A DNA stretch of 64,000 bases from Chlamydoabsidia padenii (lineage: Eukaryota; Mucoromycota; Mucoromycetes; Mucorales; Cunninghamellaceae), in assembly GCA_025330725.1 (NCBI GenBank), contig JAIWND010000012.1, positions 620,001 to 684,000 of the forward strand. Reading direction: 5' to 3'. The position numbers and the translations under genes were made by a program. Numbering within the stretch: position 1 is the first letter of the stretch; every line of letters starts with the position of its first letter. This document shows, one piece after another, positions 1 through 10,047 of this stretch. A model generated the notes under the pieces. That model was not told the DNA's origin. It did no database searches and saw nothing but the letters and a program-made list of their open reading frames with translations.

Positions 1-869
1 TTCCAATTTCTTGATCTTCTCTCTTCTACCAAAGGATCTGTCAAGTCATGCAAGCACAATTCCAGGACATGAGCAGGAGAGACAGTTTTACCCGAGCCGC
101 GTTTAAACACCACCTTTGATAATGCAGCACATGCCACCACTTGGGTTTCAAATCCACCAGTAAAAGTAGTATACACGAATCGATGTTCCAAAAAGAGCCA
201 TTTATCAGACCAAGTATAGATGCGGGATTGCATGGTGTATTTCTGGAAGGGAGGAATTTCTTTCTTGAATAGAGTGATCACTCCGCCATTGTGAGCATAG
301 ACACCGTGATTCGGTTCCATCATCACCCGTGCAAAGATCGTATAAAGGACTTGGATTCGGCTAAAGTCGAGCATCTTGTTATAAGAACTATCAAATAAGT
401 TTAGTACTTTTATTTCCATATTCATCCTTTTGTTCTATCATATACATTTTACCTATTGTTCTTTTGGTGGCAAGAAGAGGAAGGAAGGGAAAAAAAAAAA
501 AAAAAAAAAAAGGTTTATATGGAGTTAGTCATTGTATTTCCTATAAATGTGCCCGTGTCTTTTTATTTATTTATTCATAGCTTACCATGTGTTGGTTGTA
601 ATCCATATCATCAAAGAGACAACGATGATCTTGGGATAAAACACTAAAAAGAGCTAAACAAAACCAAAAGTTAGTATCAATATCTATCATCAAGTTTACC
701 ACTTACGTTCAGGGCGAAGTTCATTCTGTTGAGCACGTTTGATAAGAGAGCGTAATAAAAGCCAAGACCGAAGAGTGTATCCAAAAGGTAAAGATTTAGC
801 ATGAGACGCCCATAGTAACAATGGAGGTAAGCCAAGGATCAATGTGCCAACTGGTATAGACGGCACCAT
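1..869 (-). CDS. THEM6-like acyl thioesterase (4HBT/hot-dog fold), 3' end beyond window
   Basis: Minus-strand gene truncated by the left edge. Exons are 869-707, 629-586, 460-453 (8 nt) and 387-<1. All phases agree (1, 0, 2). The start at 869 is the first in-frame ATG and is followed by an N-terminal hydrophobic segment (LILGLPPLLLWA), a likely membrane anchor. Next comes a hot-dog thioesterase signature, DDMDYNQHMNNSSYNKMLDF, which is continuous only when the 8-nt exon is included, then a block with VYAHNGG and SDKWLFLEHRF. The family comprises THEM6-like thioesterases, probably ER or membrane associated; the substrate is unknown. A promoter box TTCAAATCCCGC lies at 946-957, about 80 bp upstream, shared with the divergent ribonuclease kappa gene. 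The family call is from motif recognition. Confidence 0.75.
453..460 (-). other. 8-nt micro-exon of the thioesterase gene
   Basis: The minus strand reads ...ccaaaag, AACAATAG, gtaaaatg. With this octamer the junction of exon 629-586 (ends CAC ATG) and exon 387-1 (begins T TCT TAT) reads H-M-N-N-S-S-Y, as expected for the family. Without it the join is out of frame and meets TAA. A long polypyrimidine tract (complement of the A-run at 490-511) precedes the acceptor. Confidence 0.75.
490..511. repeat. (A)22 tract
   Basis: Homopolymer of 22 A on the plus strand. On the minus strand it forms the poly-T stretch upstream of the micro-exon acceptor at 460. Confidence 0.9.
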
Positions 870-945
870 GAGGTTAGAATTATTAAAAGGAAGAAAGAGA
901 ACGAAAATTAGAATGTTGGGCGAAGCATTATACAAAAATGAGATA

Positions 946-957
946 TTCAAATCCCGC
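946..957. promoter_or_regulatory. TTCAAATCCCGC box in a divergent promoter
   Basis: Exact copy of the recurrent box. It lies between the thioesterase ATG (869, minus) and the ribonuclease kappa ATG (1093, plus), 77 and 135 bp away. The role is inferred from recurrence upstream of many genes in the window. Confidence 0.5.
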
Positions 958-1092
958 AAGGTAGGAAAAGGGATCAATTTTAATTGGCTATAAAGGGCTC
1001 CATGTTTTTTTTTGGACCTCCCTCAATAGTTTCGTCTCTTTTTGACCCCTTCTTCTTTGCTCTTCTCTCCACACAAAAACACATCCTTCACC

Positions 1093-1454
1093 ATGAAGAC
1101 ATTTGTTAGCCCGGGAAATGCTACATGTTGTAGCATCCTTTCTGTCTTTGGTATTATATTCCTGGTAAGTAAAGAGTAAAACATCTATAATGAATAATGA
1201 CGGGCGGGCGAGCGGGAAACATGGATTCACTACATCTCAATACTAATGTTTATAATAATCAATAGGTATCCCTTGGTTTAGCCTTTGACGCTCGAGTAGA
1301 AGTATTGACGGAATTCGTCACTGATCCTGATGACCCTGGTGCGACTGCCAAGGCTTGCTTCTCGGCTGCTATTGTATATGCTTGCTTCTTGGCCTTTTGC
1401 TCTTGCCAAAGCTTGGTCCATCGTTACAACTCTCGCAACCAAATTCAACTATAA
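1093..1454 (+). CDS. RNASEK: Ribonuclease kappa (RNASEK, V-ATPase associated), copy 1
   Basis: Two exons, 1093-1164 and 1266-1454, phase-0 intron of 101 nt; 86 residues. The protein begins MKTFVSPGNATCC and has two hydrophobic segments (ILSVFGIIFLVSLGLAF and AIVYACFLAFCSC) around a short luminal loop. This matches the size and two-membrane-segment layout of RNASEK, which in animals associates with the V-ATPase and endosome acidification; nuclease activity is disputed. The window carries a second gene at 48557-48196 encoding exactly the same protein. The two coding sequences differ only at synonymous sites: 9 of 72 nt in exon 1 and 5 of 189 nt in exon 2. The introns do not align. Confidence 0.85.
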
Positions 1455-1991
1455 TGAAGAAATTACTTTGGATTCTGGTTGTCTTATCCCTCTTCCAAAT
1501 ACCTTTTTTGTTTTTATACTAGTTGTCATTCTGTTATCTCTCTTTACCCCTTCACACCACACACACTTTGTCTTCTTTTTTTTTATTTGCTAACATGATT
1601 ATATTCTGTCAATAAAAATCTACTTTGTGATACTATGATATTAGGTCTGATGATGATACTATAGGTTTGGGTCTTCAAAGGGGCACCCAATTTCGGGTAT
1701 TGTGGTGAAATCATTAATGAGATAAGGGACTTTTCCAATACATTGATCCAGGTCATCCATTCACATCAAGGAAAAGAAAAAATAAAGTCGTAAAGTAACT
1801 GTTTTATTTGGTTCATGTTGGTTACCATGCTCGTCAAGTACATTATCCTTAGTTGAACTATGCGCAAGTTCGATGAAATTCAAATCCCGCCTTTTTCAAA
1901 TCCCGCCTTTTAAAAATAAAATCTTCTGGGCTCCTCTATGATTTTTCTTTCATCTCTTCTTGCTTGGCAATTTGACATTACCCATTTCGAC
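1455..1991. other. Intergenic, RNASEK copy 1 to ARPC2
   Basis: No ORF of note. It holds the RNASEK 3' flank, with an AATAAA-like motif near 1612, and the ARPC2 promoter with two tandem TTCAAATCCCGC boxes. Confidence 0.6.
1879..1906. promoter_or_regulatory. Two tandem TTCAAATCCCGC boxes upstream of ARPC2
   Basis: Identical 12-mers at 1879-1890 and 1895-1906, with starts 16 bp apart, each followed by CTTTT. They sit about 85-100 bp upstream of the ARPC2 ATG. This is the only tandem perfect pair seen in the window. Confidence 0.55.
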
Positions 1992-3318
1992 ATGATATTA
2001 CTCGACTATAACAATGCTATTATTCAAGACATTATCAAAACTAGATTAAGCGGGTAAAAGACTGCTGGATTATACTTTATTACCTTGTCCATAATACTCA
2101 TCTTTTTACTTTTATCCCGTTATAATTTATAGTGAAAAGAACGACGTTTTGGATATGACGGTAGTGGACTTTGATGGTGTTGTTTATGAAATCAAGACAC
2201 CTAATAAAAGGACAGAACTTTATATCTCTCTTCGCTGGATGTGCTACGACGAATTGGTGTCTTTTGGTGCTCAAAACATTCTACAACGTGTTTATGGGGA
2301 ATATCTTGCTGCCACTCCTGAACCCAACTACAACGTTACTCTGATAATTGACTTGGATACTGTACCAGCTGATGAAGGTAAGACTCAGGATGTAGAAATG
2401 GGGTGAAAGGTCAACTAGACTAATGGAATTGGGGGACGGGGGGATTTTTTTTTTTTTTTTTTTTTTTTCACTATAGAAATCCGTGCTGCGTTAGTTCAAA
2501 AAGTGTCCTTACTGAAACGTAACTTACTGGCTGCACCATTCGAAAAAGCATTTGCGGAACAAGAACAATATGAAGATGCCGATAAACCCAACCCTACTTC
2601 TGAACTTATGGCGGTACATTATCGTGAAGAAGAAGCCATCTATGTCCAATCTAGCGCTGATCGTGTTACTGTCCTCTTTAGCACCAAATTCAAGGATGAA
2701 ACTGACAAGATCTTTGGCAAAGTCTTCTTACAGGTAAATGTATAACTAATGATGATATAGTCAAAGGATGGTGGTTTATACTGACTGTTTTTTTTTTCTT
2801 TCTTCCTTTGGTCTTTTTGTAGGAATTCGTTGATGCTAGACGTCGTCGGGCATTCTCAGCACCTCAAGTATTGTATACAACTCGTGAACCTCCTCGGGAA
2901 CTTGCTCACTTGAATCTTGGGGATAGCGATGATGCAAGCTATGTCACATTTGGTAAGTGGTATGGATGAAGTATATGTAGATCAATGATGACCAATTCTT
3001 TTGTTTGTTTATAATATTATATAGTACTCTTCCCTCAACATTTCGAGCGTGGTGATGCTCGCGAAGAAACTATCTCTCGTATCCAAATCTTCCGCGACTA
3101 TCTCCATTATCACATCAAGTGCTCCAAGGCCTATATGCACACTCGTATGCGTGCTCGGGTACGGGACTTTTTAAAGGTGTTGAATCGTGCTAAACCTGAA
3201 GTCATCACTGAAAAGAAAACCATCACGTAAGTAAAAGAATATGTAATCCATCATTATTTGAAAACCAGCTTACTTACCAATTAATTATTCTAGTGGCAAG
3301 ACATTTGTCAGATCTTGA
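1992..3318 (+). CDS. ARPC2: Arp2/3 complex 34-kDa subunit (ARPC2)
   Basis: Six exons: 1992-2053, 2133-2377, 2477-2733, 2823-2952, 3025-3226, 3294-3318. They join in frame to 306 residues, the usual size for ARPC2/Arc35. ARPC2 and ARPC4 form the core that docks the Arp2/3 complex on the mother actin filament and supports branched nucleation in the cortex. The translation starts [19 protein letters not shown], contains the typical block [17 protein letters not shown], and ends with a basic helix ([21 protein letters not shown]). The first ATG after the promoter boxes is used. The last exon encodes only eight residues (completing T, then GKTFVRS) plus the stop. Confidence 0.95.
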
Positions 3319-3694
3319 TAACTATAAAATTCCTCCTTCTTTTATATGTACTTGTTACCCTTACACTTTTTTATAGTATATATCTTTGCTTTATCTACTT
3401 TTTAATCCTATATATTGACAAATAAAGTTGGACAATCTTGTTACTGTGTATCATGTTTATGAAAATTTGGGTTGATTGACATGTTACACCACCTTTACCA
3501 CTATGTCGGGAATTCAATTATCATTAATGGAATCTTTTTTTTTAATTTTGAGTCTCCCCTCCTTTCCTTTTTCCCTTCCTTTTTTACAACATACCATCCA
3601 TCATTCACATTAAATCATATAGATCATACCACACATTCCTAACATAAAACCTCACTTGCACTTTTATACCTATATATACAACATAATACAAACA
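3319..3694. other. Intergenic, ARPC2 to STK32-like kinase
   Basis: AATAAA at 3420 is a probable ARPC2 polyadenylation signal. A variant box CGGGAATTCAA occurs at 3507-3517, then CT-rich DNA leading to the kinase ATG. No ORF. Confidence 0.5.
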
Positions 3695-5521
3695 ATGGGC
3701 GCCGTTTGCTGTACACCTGAAGAAATTGACTTTGGAAGAGAAGGTAAGAAATGACTGACAATTGATAAACAAATGACTAATCCAGTTTTCTTTTTTTGAA
3801 TCTACTCAAGTCGAACTATCACACTTTTATTTATTACGAGTGATTGGTAAAGGGGCGTTTGGGAAAGTACGGATAATACAACATCGATTAACGGGACGGG
3901 AATATGCACTTAAATATATCAACAAAACACGGTGTATCGAACAAAACGCAACACACAACATTTTGGCGGAACGAAGACTATTGGAAAAGATTGAACACCC
4001 TCTAATAGTAAACATGCGATATGCGTTCCAAGATGAAGAACACTTGTTTATTGCGCTGGATTTGAAGATGGGCGGATCAATGCAATTCTTACTGGATCGG
4101 TTTACAACACTCAAGGAAATGCAGGTGCGGTTTTACGTGGCTGATCTTCTTTGTGCTTTGGAATATCTACATGGACAAAGGATTGCTCATAGGTAATGGG
4201 GGAAAAAAAAAAGAGGTAGTATGATGATCATGTACCAGGAAATAAAGGAGGAGGAGGAAGGGGAAATCATGTCACTAACCAAACCCATTCATTACCTATA
4301 CTATAGGGACATCAAACCTGATAACATTCTACTGGATGATAATGGTCATGCTCATATATCAGACTTTAACATTGCGACTCAATTCTATCCTCACAAACCA
4401 CAACGCTTCTCACGGGCTGGATCATTGGCTTATATGTCTCCAGAAATTGTTGGTAAACAGGGTTATTCTACCTCTGTCGATCTATGGTCTCTTGGTATTA
4501 CTTCTTTTGAACTACTATTTGGAAAAGTAAGTATGGAAATATCGTTACTTTTGCACATGTTATTATTATTTTTTTTTAATCACTCATCTCTCCCTTTTAT
4601 TGTTATTTTATATAATAGCGTCCTTTCACGGGGAAGTCCAATGAAGAAATCACTCAAGCTATACTACAAGATGAAGTTGTATTCCCCGACAATGCTTTGG
4701 AACTCATCAGTCAAGATTGTATGGATGTGCTACGAGGTGTAAGTAAAACTTGCGGATATTGAAAATCGCCTAACTTTTCCCTTTTTGACAGCTACTTATT
4801 AAATCCCCTTCCGATCGATATGGTTGTGGAAAAGATGGAATACCAAGATTGAAGAAACATCCTTGGTTTCGTGGTATAGACTGGCAAGCCATGGTACATA
4901 AGACAGCCATTCCACCATTTAAACCCAATGTAATTATAACGATGAATGACTTTATATATATAAACAACCAACTAACTTCTTTTACTTATATAGAAAGATG
5001 AATCCAACTTTGATGCGGTACATGAACTGGAGGAACTATTACTGGAAGAAGTACCATTACGACCACATAAACGAATCGCCAAAACAAGTATGGAACTCTC
5101 TCAGCCTGAAACGGAAGATAGTAGACATCGACAATGGATGGATGAAAAGTTTTTACCGTTTGATTATACCCTAACCAATAAATCGGATCAGCAACAACAA
5201 CATCATGAAACAAAAAGATCAGCGCAATCCTCATCATCTTCAGTACCTGATTTGATGATCAATTCGACATCTCATACAACCAATGAAATAATCTTATCAA
5301 CAAGAACAACAACGATCGACAGCAATACTTCTTTAGGGGGAACTGGTATAGGTATGACTGGAAATCGACTACTTCGACGGGTTGGAAGTGCTCTTGATCA
5401 TTATGAACAAGTTAAATACAAGGCTAAAGGTTATGTATTGACTCCCAATAATGATGATGATGATGATAATGATAATAATCATATACTCTCTACTCTCCCT
5501 CAAGCTGGAAAACATGTATAA
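3695..5521 (+). CDS. STK32/YANK-type serine/threonine protein kinase
   Basis: Six exons: 3695-3743, 3811-4192, 4307-4526, 4619-4738, 4792-4929, 4994-5521; 478 residues. The N-terminus MGAVCC offers a myristoylation glycine at position 2 and adjacent cysteines for palmitoylation, suggesting membrane association. The kinase domain covers roughly residues 20-280: glycine loop IGKGAFGKV, VAIK-type lysine in YALKYI, HRDIKPDN catalytic loop (Arg codon split by an intron), DFN in place of DFG, and a MSPE activation-loop end. DFN is normal for the STK32 (YANK) branch of the AGC group, so the kinase is probably active. The C-terminal 150 residues are low complexity and end in an Asp/Asn run. Substrates are unknown. 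Confidence 0.88.
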
Positions 5522-5959
5522 TCATTTAATTGAATAGGTCATTATTATTATTACATAGACTAAAATACTTTGTTTTAAATAAATAAATAAAGATCATTTG
5601 TTATACATCAATTTAATATATACTACCCTTTTATTGGATCATATCTAATGTATCTGTTTTGTTTAGTAAATATGTATACAACTCTCATAACTTGATTTAT
5701 TGTAGTGGTTTATGTAGTAGTGTTAGAATTATCCTTTTTGGGGTTGCTTTTATGCAGGAATAGAATGACAGCTTTGAAAAGGGGGTGACTCGGGCGAGTG
5801 GAAGTAGAAAAGAACAAAGGACGTCGTTTACCTCCTTCATTATATATGTACACACTCCTCAGAAGACCTGCTGTTAGTAAAGATCATCCTGATTTTCCAT
5901 ATTGCACAAAGAACACACATTTTTTGTTCGATTCCCCCTTGATCTATCCCAATCCTTCT

Positions 5960-5994
<35 letters not shown>

Positions 5995-6210
5995 CACCGC
6001 TCATCACCCCTAAGGTAATGCACACGGGTAGTACAATTCAAAGGATAGATATGTATAGGGCCTGGATTTTTCTATACCCTTTTTTAGACATACCGTCTTT
6101 TTTTAATGCCCCTTTTTCTTCTTCTTCCCATATATAAAAGCCGATTGGGCCTAGCTCCACTTAAAAAATTTAAAAAAAAAAAAATCAACCCCAGATTCTT
6201 TACTTTTATC
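5522..6210. other. Intergenic with (T)33 tract and globin promoter
   Basis: AAATAAATAAATAAA near 5577-5591 is a probable kinase polyadenylation signal. T-run at 5962-5994. TATATAAAAG at 6131-6140, about 75 bp before the globin ATG. The ORF through 5798-6013 is simple-sequence driven. Confidence 0.6.
6131..6140 (+). promoter_or_regulatory. TATA box of the globin gene
   Basis: TATATAAAAG sits 71 bp before the ATG at 6211. This argues against the in-frame ATG at 6106, which lies upstream of the TATA box. Confidence 0.55.
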
Positions 6211-7419
6211 ATGCCTCAACCATTCTCACAATTGTCATCCGTCTTTGCCAATCACAGCATAAAACATACCTACAGTCTAAAAAACAGAAACCAGAACAAT
6301 AATCAACAACAATTGACCAATCAATCCCGACGATCCTCGTCATCCTCTGAGTCGTTGTCCTCACTGTCCTTGGCCAGTACTGCCACCTCGGTCAGTTCTC
6401 ACCAGGAAACCATGATGCAAATAATGTCCACACCTACCCGCCAACAAATTGATCAAGTGAGACAAGTCTGGGAAAGAGTATGTGAACGCCGCCATCGCAA
6501 AGACCACCCAAGTGTATCTTCTGCTCATGCTTTTGGTCTGGTGTTTTACAAGGTGCTGTTTGAAATGGATCCGTCCCTGAAATTCAAACTTGGAAATGTC
6601 ATTCGTCAAGCCCGAATGCTCGCCGAGATCATGTCGTACCTTACTCGCTCACCTTCCATCAAAGGGGAGACTGGCTCATTGAAGGATTTGAATGCGGTCC
6701 ATCGATCCAACAGCAAGAAGAAAGAACCTATTCATGCACATTCAAACCCCGATAATCATGCAGATCTTCCCCATTTATGCGCCGTTCATGCCGCAATGCT
6801 CGAGTCTCAAAGATTTCCTAATTCGGACTACCCTGCTTCTCCACCTACACCCACGTCCCCCATTTATTCAAACCAATTTGATGATGATGTATGTCCATTC
6901 CGTCAACAAGAACAAGAAGAGAAATACCAGCAACAACTTTTATTACAACAACAACAACAAGAGGAACAAGAGAAACAGCGACACTCCATTCAACAAGATC
7001 TTCAGGAACAATTGGAACGCAAGCTCATTGTCCAACAACAGGAAGAAAACAAGTGGTTTGCATACAAGTTGAGAGAAGTGGGAATCCAACATGTCGAGGA
7101 ATATGATTTGGTGCCTGAAAATCTCGAAGTGTTTACACCCTCGTTAATCGCCGCTTTAAAATCAAGATTGCAGGACGAGTTTAGTCCCGAAATGGAGCAA
7201 GCCTGGGTCAAGGTAAGTGATATGATACAAAGTTGTATCTTGAACTGAACCCATCCATTTTTTTTTTTCTGTTGCTAGGTTTGTACATTTACTTTTTACC
7301 ATATGAAGATGGGGATGAATGCTCATGTGGCATACCATCGTCGGGCAAGGCGACTTTCTTCAGGTTCCTACTGCTCGATTGAAGCCGGGGAGACAGAAGG
7401 TGTATGTATTATTCAATAA
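6211..7419 (+). CDS. Globin-domain protein with large Gln-rich insertion
   Basis: Two exons, 6211-7212 and 7279-7419; 380 residues. Residues 1-80 are Ser/Asn/Gln rich. A globin-like A-E region starts near residue 82 (VRQVWERVCERR ... FGLVFYKVLFEMDPSLKFKLG ... LAEIMSYLTRS). The F-H region follows near residue 282 (KLREVGIQHVEEYDLVPENLE ... EMEQAWVKVCTFTFYHMKMGM). The histidine in IQHVEEY sits where the proximal haem ligand (F8) is expected. About 140 residues of low-complexity sequence, with long Gln/Glu runs, separate the E- and F-like helices. A typical globin is about 150 residues with no such insert. Haem binding is likely but unproven; the role could be gas or redox sensing. A (CA)n microsatellite follows the stop. 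Confidence 0.7.
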
Positions 7420-7426
7420 CCAACTG

Positions 7427-7449
7427 ACACACACACACACACACACATA
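7427..7449. repeat. (CA)n microsatellite
   Basis: Run of about 11 CA units just downstream of the globin stop codon. Confidence 0.8.
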
Positions 7450-7789
7450 CAGACACATGCAGACAAAATAAGTTTTGATAGCTTTTTTTACCGTCCAGCA
7501 ACAACATGATCATTTATTTCTTTATTAATCTATTTTAAAACATCTAAAAACTAATAAACCGAATTGTAGTTAACTATATTTATAAAAGAAGTGGAGTGAT
7601 TGCCCAAGGGAAGGGGACCTAATCTATTTCTGTGTTGGTCGAGGAAGCATATCCATTGCCGTTTAAAACCTAAATCAGTAAAAGAAGATGTCTTGGTTTT
7701 TCGTTATCCCTTATTCTAACTTACACAAGCAGCACCAATCAATTGGACTTTTTTTTAATATGCGTATACTACATACACTGCGTATACTA

Positions 7790-9641
7790 CATACACTAAA
7801 GCATGATCCAATACAATGGCTCCAGCTATTATGTTGACCACCTTGTTAGTATCAAGTCCCAGGATCTATAATAAGAAGGAAGAGAGAATAAAAAAGAAGG
7901 GGTAAAGATTAGCGTTTTCAAATCAGATTTTCTTGTTCTTCTTGGTCGCTTATATCGCCACCAAACTTCTTCTATTTGTACTTGTTCTCTCCCCCTTCTT
8001 CATAGTCTTTTTTGATTTTTACCTTTTCGTTGACCCGATCCACCACACCGGATGCTTCATTCAGTTCGATTCAACTAGTATTACCATTGGACAAACCAGA
8101 CTTTTTGTTGGAGAGGCAAGAATTTACTAGGCACCATAGTAAAAGTAAAAGCCAGTAGGAGCAGCACCGCTTCAAGATATTCCTACAAACCAAATAACAA
8201 ATAATGAGTAAGTGATATTCCCCTTGGCTAACTCCTCAATCTCCTTTTCTCCTTCTATCATTGCCAACATTCTTTTTTTTTTTTTTTTGGGGGGGGGGAG
8301 GGAGGAGGTAAAATACTTACAGACAATACAAGTTAAAAGATTTACACCGAGTTCTTGAGCGTTTTAAGGAAGTATTACCACCGATTCTTGATGTACCATC
8401 ATTTAAAGTATTGTGATTGACAGTGACAGCAGGTTTTTGTTTTGGTTGTCCATCTTGAATACGGGTAGAGTGCCAGACGCCTTTTCAAACTTGACCATTC
8501 TTGAATTCTGGACTGATCTTGACAGTAGAGTCTCCTTGACGGGATTCGAAAGGGCACCTTCGTTGTCAGATACGCCGACCTGCATAAAACAATCAAGTTT
8601 CAATCAAGTTGTTCCATGCCATCTTCTTCTTTTAATTTAAGGGTTTTACTTACCTCCCGAGCATTGACAGTCCGAGCATAGAATTCGATGGCATGAGCAC
8701 CTTCATTTTCACAAGGGACACACTAGTTGATAGAGTTGTCTTCCAGCTGAGATTCCTATTCATTTAAAAGAAGAAGAAAAAAAGCCGCAAGAGGGAGAGA
8801 TGTGAATAAAAATAGACGTCTTTCATTCCCGGTTTTTCTTTACCCAAGTTGACTTACTGTAGTTGTTTTTAATTATTCTTGATAGCAGAATCCAATTTTT
8901 GTATATGGTTAGAGGCAGTAAGTAATACAAGGAGCATGAAATCTGTAGATGATGTAGGGGAGATATATCGATTTGCCTGTGTGTTAGTTTCAAACGCCGC
9001 TTTTTTTTTTTTTTTTGACATACAACTTACATAACATTAGACAGTATCATACGTGCTGTTCAAGATGCTTGCCATCACCGTATCACAATCACCAAAACAT
9101 AAAAGGCCAAGCGAGCACCATACCAAAAATCAAGTACAGTCTTTGTTGATAGCCGTGGCTTCAACGGATGAGAGGCGGCCAGCGGGCCAAGATAGCTTGA
9201 CGACAATGGAGCAAATGACCAAGATTGAGCTCAAGGGAATCACCAATGTATGACGATTTGTTCAATAGAGACGTGTATAACACCATGTTGAGTAATAACG
9301 TGAGCCGTAACGCTACCTAGGTGCGAGTTACCATAACGGCGAATAAAAGATATGGTCCGCCACTGTAATCCAAACGTCCTACAGAGAATAGTCAATTGAG
9401 TGGCGTTATAGGTCAGTAGAGTATTTACCCTTTTCCAACCTCTCCCCCCTCCCTATATCCTACTTACCTTTAGATCAAATCTTGAGTAGACAAGGCAAAG
9501 ATTTAGCATCTAATCTATACTCTCCAATGAAGAGGGACATGGGTTAGTACGTCTTGTTCTTGAATGCTTGTTCTTTTTTGGTCCTCTTTAAAGTACTTAC
9601 CAATACAATAAAACGTTTAACAGCCAAACGTGAGTTATCAT
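7790..9641 (-). pseudogene. Decayed multi-exon gene, family not recognised
   Basis: The minus strand has many donor-like GTAAGT sites (complements at 8314-8319, 8650-8655, 8854-8859, 9464-9469, 9595-9600) separating short coding-like pieces. ATG at 9641 opens MITHVWLLNVLLYW, a plausible signal or membrane segment, 79 bp downstream of a CGGGATTTAAAA box (9720-9731). Downstream pieces include ENEGAHAIEFYARTVNARE (around 8660-8720), VGVSDNEGALSNP (around 8590-8550), KFEKASGTLPVFKMDNQNKN (around 8495-8435), and LDTNKVVNIIAGAIVLDHA (7801-7857). The first piece is preceded by an in-frame TAG; the KFEKASG piece needs a frameshift to join the next open stretch. I could not build a full intact reading frame. 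It could also be a real gene with introns I misplaced. Confidence 0.35.
8273..8289. repeat. (T)n followed by a G-run
   Basis: About 17 T followed by a G-rich run (to about 8305) in the non-coding part of the decayed gene region. Confidence 0.7.
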
Positions 9642-9719
9642 TCAAGAAAAAAAGGAAAAGGAAGAAAGAAAAAAAAAATAAAAGGAAAGAGTCCCACGAC
9701 GTTTTTATTCGCGATCTAT

Positions 9720-9731
9720 CGGGATTTAAAA
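9720..9731. promoter_or_regulatory. CGGGATTTAAAA box
   Basis: Variant of the recurrent promoter box, 79 bp upstream of the minus-strand ATG at 9641. It supports the idea that a gene was once transcribed leftwards from here. Confidence 0.4.
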
Positions 9732-10047
9732 TAGCAGTAGACTAGCATAAGTGATTTGAACAAAGTTAGTTTTTTATTTCATCAAGAAATTTAAGATTCT
9801 GGGGTTAAAAAAGAAAAAGAAGAGTACAACTAAGTAAAAGTCAAAGAGTGTGTGTGTGTGGGGGGGGGTGATATGTACTATAAGATGGAGTAGGGTAGAG
9901 TGTGGGCTGTGTATGGAAGTATGTATGTATGTAAGAATGTGTATATATGTAAGTGAGGCTAATTATGAATGTGTGTAATTATAACAAGGGTAAAACTATT
10001 ATAAATGTGATGTACCAAGTGTTATGAGAGGTGGTGATGTAAAAAGT

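Noticed and set aside
988..1230. Minus frame over the RNASEK copy 1 exon and intron
   Set aside because: Antisense shadow of a gene confirmed by its identical second copy.
5798..6025. Frames on both strands over the T-tract upstream of the globin gene
   Set aside because: Homopolymer-driven; they span the promoter region and lack domain features.
6106..6210. Upstream in-frame ATG for the globin gene
   Set aside because: It lies before the TATA box, and the stretch reads as leader DNA with A-runs.
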